Assembly: GCF_015351765.1 (NCBI RefSeq) | Contig: NZ_JADKQA010000002.1 | Span: 51,402-115,401, forward strand | Length of the DNA: 64,000 nucleotides | Direction of reading: 5' to 3' | DNA from: Clostridium vitabionis | Lineage (GTDB): Bacteria; Bacillota; Clostridia; Lachnospirales; Lachnospiraceae | Shown: positions 42,699-50,381 of the stretch, one piece after another | Position numbering within the stretch: the first letter of the stretch is position 1 | Layout of the letters: each line of letters opens with the position of its first letter | The notes under the pieces: generated by a model | Databases searched by the model: none | What the model saw: the letters and a program-made list of their open reading frames with translations, nothing else | What the model was told of the DNA's origin: nothing | Program-made: the position numbers and the translations under genes

Positions 42699-43814
42699 AT
42701 GAAGAATGTCAAAGTCAATACGCAGATACCCTATGACGTCAAGGTCGGCTCCGGGATCCTTGGGCAGGCCGGAAAGTGGATCGCCGAGTGCGTGAGCGGG
42801 AAAAAGATTGCTCTTGTCGCGGACGCCCAGGCAATGGCGGAGTGCGGCGGTGTGCTGAAGGAAAGCCTGGCCGGTGCCGGCTTCACGGTGATCCCTGTGG
42901 AGGTCACGGAGAGTGAGGGGAAGACCGCGGAGGAGATGATGGAGGTTCTCCGCCGGATGGCAGACCGGCACATGACCCGCAGCGACGCGGTGGTCGCCCT
43001 CGGCGGCAGTGTCACCGGGAATGTCGCCGGCATGGCGGCGGCGCTCTACCAGCGCGGAATCTCCTGCATCCAGATCCCGACCACGCTGCTCTCGATGGTG
43101 GACTCCTCTGTTGGCGGGAAACTTGCGGTGGATATGCCCCAGGGCAAGAACATGATCGGCGTTGTCCGCCAGCCGGCGCTGGTGATCTGCGATGTCAGCC
43201 TCCTGCAGGATCTCCGGTCGGCGACGAACAAGGTCGGCTGGTCGGAGATCATCAAGACCGGAATGATCGGCAACCGGGATCTTCTGGATTTCCTGGCGGA
43301 ATACCCGGAGGGTGACCGCCTGGAGGATGTGGTGGCGATGTGCGTCTCCCTGAAGGGCGCCATTGTCGCGAAGGATGAGGAGGATACCGGGGAGAGGATG
43401 ATTCTCAATTTCGGGCACACGGCCGGCCACGCCATCGAGCGCCTGAGTGCGGGGAAGACCGGCCACGGCGAAGCGGTCGCCATCGGCATGGCGGTGATGA
43501 CCCGGGCATTTGTCCGGAAAGGCACCTGCACAAAGGAGACCCGGACAATCCTCGAGGCCCTGCTGGATCACTACGGCCTGCCGAAGACCACGGAGTACAC
43601 GGCGGAGCAGCTATTTGAGGCGGCGAAGTCCGATAAGAAGCGCCGCGATGACCGGATCACGCTGATTGTTCCCGAATTCCCCGGAAAATGTGTCCTTCGG
43701 GAGATGAATTTTGACGAACTTAGAGGGGTGTTCGAGCTCGGGCTCCCGGAGATGGAGAGCGGGGTCAAGCCGGCGGATCCTGACGAGAAGATCCGGATGG
43801 GTTCCCTGGGCTGA
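42699..43814 (+). CDS. aroB: 3-Dehydroquinate synthase family protein, 371 aa
   Basis: The AroB fold with VVALGGSVTGNVAGMAA (NAD site), PTTLLSMVDSSVGGK, QGKNMIGVV, and the metal ligands in SEIIKTGMIGN, LNFGHTAGHAIE and GHGEAVAIGM. All catalytic residues of dehydroquinate synthase are present, so it may make 3-dehydroquinate from DAHP. Other members cyclise related sugar phosphates. It has its own consensus promoter and stands outside any aro biosynthesis cluster, next to a MoxR/VWA pair and upstream of shikimate-type genes. ATG 42699 (MKNVKVN) with AAGGAGAGG upstream. Confidence 0.85.
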   Translation: MKNVKVNTQIPYDVKVGSGILGQAGKWIAECVSGKKIALVADAQAMAECGGVLKESLAGAGFTVIPVEVTESEGKTAEEMMEVLRRMADRHMTRSDAVVALGGSVTGNVAGMAAALYQRGISCIQIPTTLLSMVDSSVGGKLAVDMPQGKNMIGVVRQPALVICDVSLLQDLRSATNKVGWSEIIKTGMIGNRDLLDFLAEYPEGDRLEDVVAMCVSLKGAIVAKDEEDTGERMILNFGHTAGHAIERLSAGKTGHGEAVAIGMAVMTRAFVRKGTCTKETRTILEALLDHYGLPKTTEYTAEQLFEAAKSDKKRRDDRITLIVPEFPGKCVLREMNFDELRGVFELGLPEMESGVKPADPDEKIRMGSLG

Positions 43815-43845
43815 GCACGGCTCAGCCGGAAGCCCGGACGCAAAA

Positions 43846-43873
43846 AAAGCCCGCCCACAGGGGGGCGGGCTTT
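43846..43873. terminator. Bidirectional terminator
   Basis: AAAGCCCGCCC (43846-43856) with GGGCGGGCTTT (43863-43873); A- and T-runs flank it. Between convergent aroB-like and GDPD genes. Confidence 0.92.
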
Positions 43874-43895
43874 GTGTTTCCTGTTGGCGGTCCGG

Positions 43896-44675
43896 TCAGT
43901 CGCCGAAACCGCAGACGGACCAGCCGAGCGGCCATTCACCGTCTTCCTCCAGCTCATCGCGCACCTGGGAAACCAGGTCCGGGTAATTGCCGATGATGGA
44001 GGTGACGCCTGCCTGGAACATTTTCCGGATGTCTACCAGGCTGTTGACGGTCCAGCAGTTGACCTCCACATGCTGGGCGGCGAGCGCCTTCACGTTCTCC
44101 GGCGTGCAGCAGTGAAATTCCGGATGCCAGCACTCGAAGCCGTTGGCCTTCACATAGCCGGCGGGGTCGAGGAGCCAGGCGTGAATCAGGCACCCGCAGC
44201 GGATCTCCGGGCAGATAGCCTTCACCCGTTTCAGGGTGAAATGGTTGAAGGAGGAGATGACCGTGCGGCTTACCATGTCGAATTCTTTCAGGAGGTCGAT
44301 GACCTTCTGCTCGATGCCCTCATACTCATAGACGCCGGTCTTGAGCTCAAGATTGATGGCAAGATCGGAAGGCTTCACCAGCTCAAGAAACTCGCGGAGC
44401 GTCATCATCTGCTGTGGCTCGCATTTTCCGGCATAAGTATAAGAAAGGTCAGCTTTCCTGAGCTCCTCAAGGGTGTAGTCCTTCACTGCGCCCGTCATAT
44501 TTACGGCAGTGCGGTCCAGGGTTTCATCGTGGATGATGACCGGGACGCCGTCGGCGGACAGCTGGACATCCGTCTCGATGCCGTCGCATCCCTCGGTTTC
44601 GATCGCCTTGGTAAAGGCAAGGCGGGTGTTTTCCGGGTATTTTCCGGAGAATCCTCTGTGTGCGAAATTTAACAT
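43896..44675 (-). CDS. Glycerophosphodiester phosphodiesterase, 259 aa
   Basis: The GDPD TIM barrel. LNFAHRGFSGKYPENTRLAF carries the catalytic His-Arg and metal Glu, and GIETDVQLSADGVPVIIHDE the other metal ligands and second catalytic histidine. No signal peptide, so cytoplasmic. It hydrolyses glycerophosphodiesters to glycerol 3-phosphate and alcohol. Own orientation; probably unrelated to the pathway around it, though it shares the divergent region with the TIM-barrel gene. Confidence 0.9.
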   Translation of the reverse strand: MLNFAHRGFSGKYPENTRLAFTKAIETEGCDGIETDVQLSADGVPVIIHDETLDRTAVNMTGAVKDYTLEELRKADLSYTYAGKCEPQQMMTLREFLELVKPSDLAINLELKTGVYEYEGIEQKVIDLLKEFDMVSRTVISSFNHFTLKRVKAICPEIRCGCLIHAWLLDPAGYVKANGFECWHPEFHCCTPENVKALAAQHVEVNCWTVNSLVDIRKMFQAGVTSIIGNYPDLVSQVRDELEEDGEWPLGWSVCGFGD

Positions 44676-45062
44676 ATTTGGCCTCTTTTCTTTATGATCA
44701 GCGGCCGGGAAAGCCGGCCTTTTTTCTCCCTGACCATTCTAACACCGGCGGGGGCCGCGCGCAAATGCTGAAAATTGCTGGATCGTTCAAGATCCTGCAT
44801 CCAATTCCTGTTCGGCACATGCGGGGACTGAACAGAAACTGCATGTCTGCAGGGAAAATAGTCTGTCAGAAGCTGCCCCGGGGATCGTATCGACAGAAAT
44901 AATTCATGAATTATTTCGATTGAAACATGGTTTATTTGCGTTAGATTATGTGAGAAAATCATAGTAAAATGGCAAATAGGAAGGGAAAAATTGATAGTTT
45001 TCACAAAGGAAAATATCCCGTAAAGGTTGAAAGAAAGATTAGTGCCTAAAGAGGGGGGTAAA
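44676..45062. promoter_or_regulatory. 387-base divergent control region
   Basis: No gene. It contains the perfect 22-bp palindrome GAAATAATTCATGAATTATTTC (44896-44917, given here as its two 11-base arms joined; no spacer). A candidate promoter follows: TTGAAA (about 44921), 16-base spacer, TAGATT. The last 20 bases hold a GAGGGGGG ribosome binding site. Confidence 0.6.
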
Positions 45063-45902
45063 ATGGCCAGAAAATTTTCACTTGCCTATCTCACGATCCC
45101 GGGAACAACACCGGTTGACCAGATCCGGATCGCCAAAGAAAGCGGGTATGACTTTGTCAGCCTGCGCACGATCCCGATGCATCTGCCCGGAGAACCGGAA
45201 TTTCTGCTGGATAAGGATCCGGTGCTTTTTGAGGCGACAAAGCGGGCGCTCAAGGAATATGATATGAAGCTCATGGATATCGAACTTGCCCGCATCCGTC
45301 CGGACCTCGACATCAACGAGTACGAGCCGGCCTTCGAGAAGGCGGCGGAGCTCGGCGGAACGGATGTCCTCGGCAGCGTGTGGACCCGCGACCGCGCGTA
45401 CTACACTGAGCAGGTCGGAAAGGTTGCGGAGATGGCGAAGAAGTACGGCCTCCGCTACAACGTGGAGTTCCTCCCCTGGGCCGGTGTCCGCAATCTTCAG
45501 GAGGATATCACGCTGGTGGACGACGTTGATACGGACAACCTGTTTGTCATGGTCGACACCCTGCACGCCGGGCGCGCGGGTGTCACCGCGGACGAGCTCC
45601 GCAGGACGGACAAGAAATATTTCAACTTTATTCATCTCTGCGACGGGCCTGCCGGGCCGGATGGGGATGTCGTGCTCGACAATATCAAGGATGACCTGAT
45701 GCTCTACACCGCCCGCGAGGCGAGATATTACCCGGGCGACGGCGATATCGACATCGCCGGCATGGTGAAGGCTCTTCCGGGGCTTCCACTTTCCATCGAG
45801 CTTCCGAACCTGGAGCACATTAAGATGTACGGAAATCATGGGCATGCCCAGCGCTGCCTTGAAAAGGCGAAGGCCTATTTCGCGGCAAACGGCGTTGATT
45901 GA
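45063..45902 (+). CDS. Sugar phosphate isomerase/epimerase family TIM-barrel protein, 279 aa
   Basis: A xylose-isomerase-like/AP endonuclease 2 TIM barrel. Putative metal ligands are E135 (YNVEFLPW), D165 (MVDTLH), H191 (NFIHLCDG) and E246 (LSIELPN). The family includes sugar isomerases, inosose dehydratases and 3-dehydroshikimate dehydratases. The next gene is shikimate-dehydrogenase-like, which makes a 3-dehydroshikimate dehydratase or an inosose/keto-acid enzyme plausible. Start at 45063 (MARKFSL) follows GAGGGGGGTAAA; the frame to 45027 lacks a site. First gene of a five-gene operon to 49975. Confidence 0.82.
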   Translation: MARKFSLAYLTIPGTTPVDQIRIAKESGYDFVSLRTIPMHLPGEPEFLLDKDPVLFEATKRALKEYDMKLMDIELARIRPDLDINEYEPAFEKAAELGGTDVLGSVWTRDRAYYTEQVGKVAEMAKKYGLRYNVEFLPWAGVRNLQEDITLVDDVDTDNLFVMVDTLHAGRAGVTADELRRTDKKYFNFIHLCDGPAGPDGDVVLDNIKDDLMLYTAREARYYPGDGDIDIAGMVKALPGLPLSIELPNLEHIKMYGNHGHAQRCLEKAKAYFAANGVD

Positions 45903-45935
45903 CCTGCCGGAACGGCAGAAAGGAGTTCAGATAAC

Positions 45936-46793
45936 ATGAAAGTCGATATCGATACCAAGATGATTACCCTGCTCGGGGATCCGCTGAAGCAGTCTTTTGC
46001 CGCGCGGATGCAGAACGCGGGCTATGAGGCTGCCGGCCTCAACATGATCTATTTTTACACAGTTGTGGACAATGAACATCTCGGGGACGTCGTCAACGGC
46101 CTCCGGTATATGAATTTTGCCGGATTTGCGGTAACTAAGCCGAACAAGGTGAAAGTTCTGGAGTATCTCGACGAGCTTGACCCGCTCTGCCAGAAGATGG
46201 GCGCGAGCAACACGGTTGTTCGTTCGGAAGATGGCCGCCTCAAGGGATACAATACCGACGGTGTCGGCTTCTACACTTCCCTGACCGAGGAGGGCGGCGT
46301 GGATGTCCAGAACTCCACGTTCTTCTGCTTCGGCGCCGGCGGCGCCGGACGGGCGATGTGCTCCATCCTCGCCTACAAGGGGGCAAAGAAGATCTACATT
46401 ACCGACTATTTTGACGCGGCGTCCGCGTCCCTCGTGAAGGACATCAACGACAACTTTGCACCGATCGCGGTACAGGTTCCGAAGGATGATTTCTCTAAGG
46501 TTGCCGAGGCGGATGTCGTTCTCAACGCCAGCGGAATCGGCATGGGCAAGCACATCGGCGAGACGCCGATGCCGGAGGAGTATATCCGGGACGGACAGTT
46601 CTACTTTGATGCCTGCTACAATCCGGCGAAGACCCAGTTCCTGATCAATGCGGAGAAGAAGGGGTGCCGTGTCCTGAACGGCCTCGGGATGTCGCTCTAC
46701 CAGGGTGCCGCCCAGATTGAGCTCTGGACCGGAAAGAAAGCCCCGGTTGAGGCGATGCGGAAGGAACTTCTCGACATTATCGCCGGCAAGTAA
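45936..46793 (+). CDS. Shikimate dehydrogenase family protein (divergent), 285 aa
   Basis: The AroE/YdiB fold. MITLLGDPLKQSFAARMQ is the substrate loop, K71 in GFAVTKPNK aligns with the catalytic lysine and D108 in GYNTDGVGF with the catalytic aspartate. The NAD(P) loop is FCFGAGGAGRAMCSIL. In the canonical S-x-S substrate motif the first serine is S20 but the second is A22, and TKPNK replaces TxPxK. The substrate is thus likely a relative of shikimate or quinate. It sits between a TIM-barrel enzyme and a TRAP transporter, which fits a catabolic role. AAGGAG upstream of the ATG. Confidence 0.82.
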   Translation: MKVDIDTKMITLLGDPLKQSFAARMQNAGYEAAGLNMIYFYTVVDNEHLGDVVNGLRYMNFAGFAVTKPNKVKVLEYLDELDPLCQKMGASNTVVRSEDGRLKGYNTDGVGFYTSLTEEGGVDVQNSTFFCFGAGGAGRAMCSILAYKGAKKIYITDYFDAASASLVKDINDNFAPIAVQVPKDDFSKVAEADVVLNASGIGMGKHIGETPMPEEYIRDGQFYFDACYNPAKTQFLINAEKKGCRVLNGLGMSLYQGAAQIELWTGKKAPVEAMRKELLDIIAGK

Positions 46794-46882
46794 GGAAAAC
46801 GGTAGCCGCTGTTCCGGCAGCCGGATCTTTTCGAAAACGGATCTTACGGAACAGCCATATTTTATAAAGAAGGGAGCTTGAT

Positions 46883-47443
46883 ATGAAAGTGGTCAACTGG
46901 CTGGACAAGCACTTTGAGGAAGCCTTCCTCGTCGTTTGTCTGGTCCTTATTTCCTGCGTGATGATGCTCCAGGTTATCGTCCGTAAGATTCCCGGGGTTC
47001 AGCCGCTAAAATGGGCGGAGGAGTTCTGCCGATTCATGTGGATCATGAGCGTGTTTTTCTCACTCGCCTACACCATCCGGAACAGCTGCATGCTCCGCGT
47101 GAGCGTGGTGATCGACCTATTCCCGGAGACCATCCGCAAGATCGTTAATATCCTGGTGGATTTTGTGGTCGCTGCCATGATGGGGCTGATGGCCTACAAT
47201 TCGGTCGGTGTATTCAACAAGATCCTCGCCAGCGGGGAGCTCTCCCCGGCCATGCAGTGGCCGATGAGTTTTGTTTACTTCTTCATGCTGTTCGGATTTA
47301 TTCTCGCGACAGTACGCGGTATTCAGATGATGATTATTCACATCATGCATTTCGGCGACAAGGTTGCGACGCAGCTGGAGCAGACGATTGCCGATGCCGC
47401 AGATGAGGCAAATGCGGGCAAACGCGCAGAAGGAGGAAAATAA
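46883..47443 (+). CDS. dctQ: TRAP transporter small permease DctQ-type, 186 aa
   Basis: Four membrane helices typical of DctQ: AFLVVCLVLISCVMMLQVI, the conserved KWAEEFCRFMWIMSVFFSLAY, IVNILVDFVVAAMMGLMAY and WPMSFVYFFMLFGFILATV. The W-x-E-E-x-x-R motif is the family mark. AAGGGAGC precedes the ATG. It joins DctM to bring an organic acid captured by DctP across the membrane with sodium. Confidence 0.92.
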   Translation: MKVVNWLDKHFEEAFLVVCLVLISCVMMLQVIVRKIPGVQPLKWAEEFCRFMWIMSVFFSLAYTIRNSCMLRVSVVIDLFPETIRKIVNILVDFVVAAMMGLMAYNSVGVFNKILASGELSPAMQWPMSFVYFFMLFGFILATVRGIQMMIIHIMHFGDKVATQLEQTIADAADEANAGKRAEGGK

Positions 47444-47446
47444 AGT

Positions 47447-48742
47447 ATGGCTGCTTTAATGGTATTTCTGGTTTTTCTGGTCGCCATTTTCCTCTCCGTC
47501 CCGATCGGTGTCAGCATGATCCTGGGCTCCGTTGCCCCGATTATGCTTGTGGGGAAGGGCGGCACCATCGAGCAAGTGCTGAACAACTGCTTTTCCGGAG
47601 CTAACTCAACCCCGATCCTCGCTGTACCGCTGTTCATTCTCGGCGGCGTCATCATGGCGGAAGGCGGAATCTCGAAGAAACTGTTCAGCTTCTTTGCTTA
47701 CTTTGTCGGCAAGCTTCCGGGCGGCGTTCCGTGCGCGGTTATCCTGACCTGCCTGTTCTACGGCGCGATCTCCGGTTCCGGCCCGGCAACAACGGCAGCC
47801 GTAGGCGCCATGTGCATCCCGTTCATGGTCAGCCTCGGCTATGACAAGGTGTGGTCGGCAGGCCTGATTGCCGTCGCCGGCGGCCTCGGCGTTATCATCC
47901 CGCCGTCGATCCCGTTCGTCCTCTATTCCCTGGCAACCGGCGTTTCCACCGGCGACCTGTTCCTGGGCGGCGTATTCCCCGGCATCCTGATTGGTGTCTC
48001 CATGATGGTTTACGCGGTTTTCTACTGCCTGCACCACAGGGAGAACCAGGCACAGATCAATGACCGGATGAATGAGCTCCACAGCGAAGGGCTCGGCCAT
48101 ATCTTTAAGGAGAGCTTCTGGGCGCTGCTCTGCCCGATCATCGTTCTCGGCGGCATCTACACTGGATTTGTAACCCCGACCGAGGCGGCGGTTGTCTCCG
48201 TATTCTACGCCCTGATCGTGTCGCTGTTCATTTACCGTTCGATCAAGGCAAGCCAGATGCTCACCTTCCTGTGCAGCTCGGTGAAAACCTACGGCGGCCT
48301 GGCTTTCGTCCTCGCTTTTGCGACGGCTTTCGGGCGCGTCCTGTCGCTGACCAAGGCAACCAAAGTGGTCCAGGACTTTATCATCGCGAACTTTCACAGC
48401 AGTTTCTCGATCCTCACGGTCTGCATGGTGCTGTTCCTGATCCTGGGCATGGTCATGGATACCGGCCCGGCGATCATTATCCTCGCCCCGGTTCTTCTCC
48501 CGGCTGTCCAGCAGCTCGGTGTTGATCCGGTACACTTCGGCGTTATCCTGGTCTGCTGCCTGTCCATCGGCCTGGCCACACCGCCGTTCGGCCTCGACCT
48601 CTTCGTCGCCGGAAACCTGGCGGAGGAGCAGCCGATGAACGTCGCGAAGAAGGCAATTCCGTTCATGATCGCTTTCCTGCTCGCGATGCTCCTGATCACC
48701 TACATCCCGGCCATCAGTACCGCACTTCCGAATATGTTCTGA
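47447..48742 (+). CDS. dctM: TRAP transporter large permease DctM-type, 431 aa
   Basis: About 12 hydrophobic segments. Family blocks are FLSVPIGVSMILGSVAP, GAISGSGPATTAAVGAMCIP, LIAVAGGLGVIIPPSIPFV, GFVTPTEAAVVSVFYALIV and LGMVMDTGPAIIILAPVLLP. Starts 3 bases after dctQ with AGGAGG upstream; full length. It provides the sodium-coupled transport path. Confidence 0.95.
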   Translation: MAALMVFLVFLVAIFLSVPIGVSMILGSVAPIMLVGKGGTIEQVLNNCFSGANSTPILAVPLFILGGVIMAEGGISKKLFSFFAYFVGKLPGGVPCAVILTCLFYGAISGSGPATTAAVGAMCIPFMVSLGYDKVWSAGLIAVAGGLGVIIPPSIPFVLYSLATGVSTGDLFLGGVFPGILIGVSMMVYAVFYCLHHRENQAQINDRMNELHSEGLGHIFKESFWALLCPIIVLGGIYTGFVTPTEAAVVSVFYALIVSLFIYRSIKASQMLTFLCSSVKTYGGLAFVLAFATAFGRVLSLTKATKVVQDFIIANFHSSFSILTVCMVLFLILGMVMDTGPAIIILAPVLLPAVQQLGVDPVHFGVILVCCLSIGLATPPFGLDLFVAGNLAEEQPMNVAKKAIPFMIAFLLAMLLITYIPAISTALPNMF

Positions 48743-48841
48743 TTCTGCCATTGTGCCAGTAACTATTCAGACCCCCTGTGGGGATGAAAAATCCCTGCAG
48801 AGGGCTGAGAAAAATATAATTTAATAAGAGGAGGGTAACAC

Positions 48842-49975
48842 ATGAAACTCAGAAAAGTCACATCTCTTGTTCTTGCCGGAGCTATGGTGGCCGGACTTGC
48901 CGCATGCGGCGGTTCGTCCTCATCCGCAAAGACGACGACAGCGGCAGCGGGTGCGAAAGAAACCACCGCGGCAGCAGCAGCTGGCGAGACAAAGTCCGGC
49001 GGTTCCGCTTCGGCTTCCGCGGATTATTCTTCCCTGGATCCGGTTGAGCTGATCGGCGCGGATTCCACAGGAAAAGGCGCAGCCGGCCAGATCTTCGGCG
49101 AGCTGGTTGCCTCAAAGGTTGATGAGATCACCGGCGGTAAGCTGACGATCGACTATCATCCGAACGGCGACCTCGGCGGCGACGCGGATCTTCTCCGCCA
49201 GGAGCAGTCCGGCGATATCGATATCGTTGTCTGCCAGACCGCCCCGGTAGTTTCCTTCATCCCGGAGATGGCTGTTTTCGACCTGCCGATGGTATTTGCC
49301 AAGTATGACGGCGACAAGATCGACAAGGTTCTGAACAGCGAGGATTCCGAGTTCAACAAGTCGCTGTCCGGCGCTTACGATAAGGCGGGATTCAAGCTGC
49401 TTGGCTTCCTTCAGAACGCTACCTTCCGTCTGACCACCTCCAACAAGGAGCTGAAGACACTTGATGACTTCAAGGGACTGAAGATCCGTACCATGGAGAA
49501 CAGCAACCACATGGCATTCTGGAGCGCGATCGGCGCGGCGCCGACACCGCTCGCCTGGGCAGAGGTTTATATTTCCCTGCAGAACGGAACCATCGACGCT
49601 GAGGAGAACGCTGCAGATACCTGCGTAGGCGCTAACTTCCAGGAGGTTCAGAAGTATCTGTCCCTCACCAACCACATCCTCTACGCAAACCAGATCTCCA
49701 TCAACAAGGATAAGTTTGCGAGCCTTGACCCGCTGTATCAGCAGGCACTCCAGCAGGCAGTCAGCGAGGCAATCGATGAGATGCGTCCGCAGCTGGAAAA
49801 GATTGATACCGATTCTAAGAAGACCCTTCAGGATGGCGGCATGACGATCACCGAGTATGACGACAGCTTCTACGATCAGGTTCTTGCCCTGGACGGCGTG
49901 AAGGATCTGTATAAGCAGATCAACGAGAGCGTAAACGGCCTCGGCGATACGCTGCAGAAGGAGCTGGAGAAATAA
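48842..49975 (+). CDS. dctP: TRAP transporter substrate-binding lipoprotein DctP-type, 377 aa
   Basis: A lipoprotein signal peptide with lipobox LAAC (C22), then a Ser/Ala/Thr-rich linker (about 23-62) typical of Gram-positive lipoproteins. The solute-binding domain has QNATFRLTTSNKELKTLDD and GLKIRTMENSNHMAFWSAIG, with the conserved arginine that binds a carboxylate. AQN-type motif ISLQNGTIDAEENAADTC follows. The ligand is an organic acid; context suggests a cyclic or sugar acid. AGGAGGG upstream. Followed by a terminator at 50024. Confidence 0.93.
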   Translation: MKLRKVTSLVLAGAMVAGLAACGGSSSSAKTTTAAAGAKETTAAAAAGETKSGGSASASADYSSLDPVELIGADSTGKGAAGQIFGELVASKVDEITGGKLTIDYHPNGDLGGDADLLRQEQSGDIDIVVCQTAPVVSFIPEMAVFDLPMVFAKYDGDKIDKVLNSEDSEFNKSLSGAYDKAGFKLLGFLQNATFRLTTSNKELKTLDDFKGLKIRTMENSNHMAFWSAIGAAPTPLAWAEVYISLQNGTIDAEENAADTCVGANFQEVQKYLSLTNHILYANQISINKDKFASLDPLYQQALQQAVSEAIDEMRPQLEKIDTDSKKTLQDGGMTITEYDDSFYDQVLALDGVKDLYKQINESVNGLGDTLQKELEK

Positions 49976-50023
49976 TCCGGCCGGGCTTATTCACTCACAA
50001 TCTTAAATAAGGAAATACAAGAT

Positions 50024-50064
50024 TCCCCGGGATTCCCCAGAATGGAGAGCCCGGGGGATTTTTT
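50024..50064 (+). terminator. Terminator of the TRAP operon
   Basis: TCCCCGGG (50024-50031) with CCCGGGGGA (50050-50058), followed by TTTTTT. Confidence 0.92.
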
Positions 50065-50099
50065 GCATTCCGGGCAAAGGTTTGGCCCGGCTGCCGTTC

Positions 50100-50127
50100 T
50101 TTACAATTTTCGGATTTGCCGTATAAT
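50100..50127 (+). promoter_or_regulatory. Promoter of rho
   Basis: TTTACA (50100-50105), 16-base spacer, TATAAT (50122-50127). The transcript would carry a ~250-base leader (about 50134-50381), in which no open gene or clear terminator is seen. Rho is known to control its own leader in other bacteria. Confidence 0.75.
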
Positions 50128-50381
50128 AAAGCCAGAGTGCGGAATGATGACAAAGGCCGGATTTCTCTGCCGGCAGATGAAAGTTCTTCACCTTCTGATG
50201 ATTCTGATTCGCGGCTTATTTCTGCCGCAATTCTTGTGAATACCCGTTGAGACAGTGATTCCGTTTGGAACAGGATGCCGGATGGCCGCACTGGGAGAGT
50301 GCTCCCGGGCAGCTGCAGTGATTCAGCATGGCCGGCGGATGGTGCTGAAGTGGAACAGATACCAGCATTTAAGGAGATAGA

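Noticed and set aside
42699-43814. Aromatic amino acid biosynthesis operon
   Set aside because: Only AroB- and AroE-like genes occur, separated and under different promoters, next to transport and catabolic genes; no aroA, aroC, aroK or aroF.
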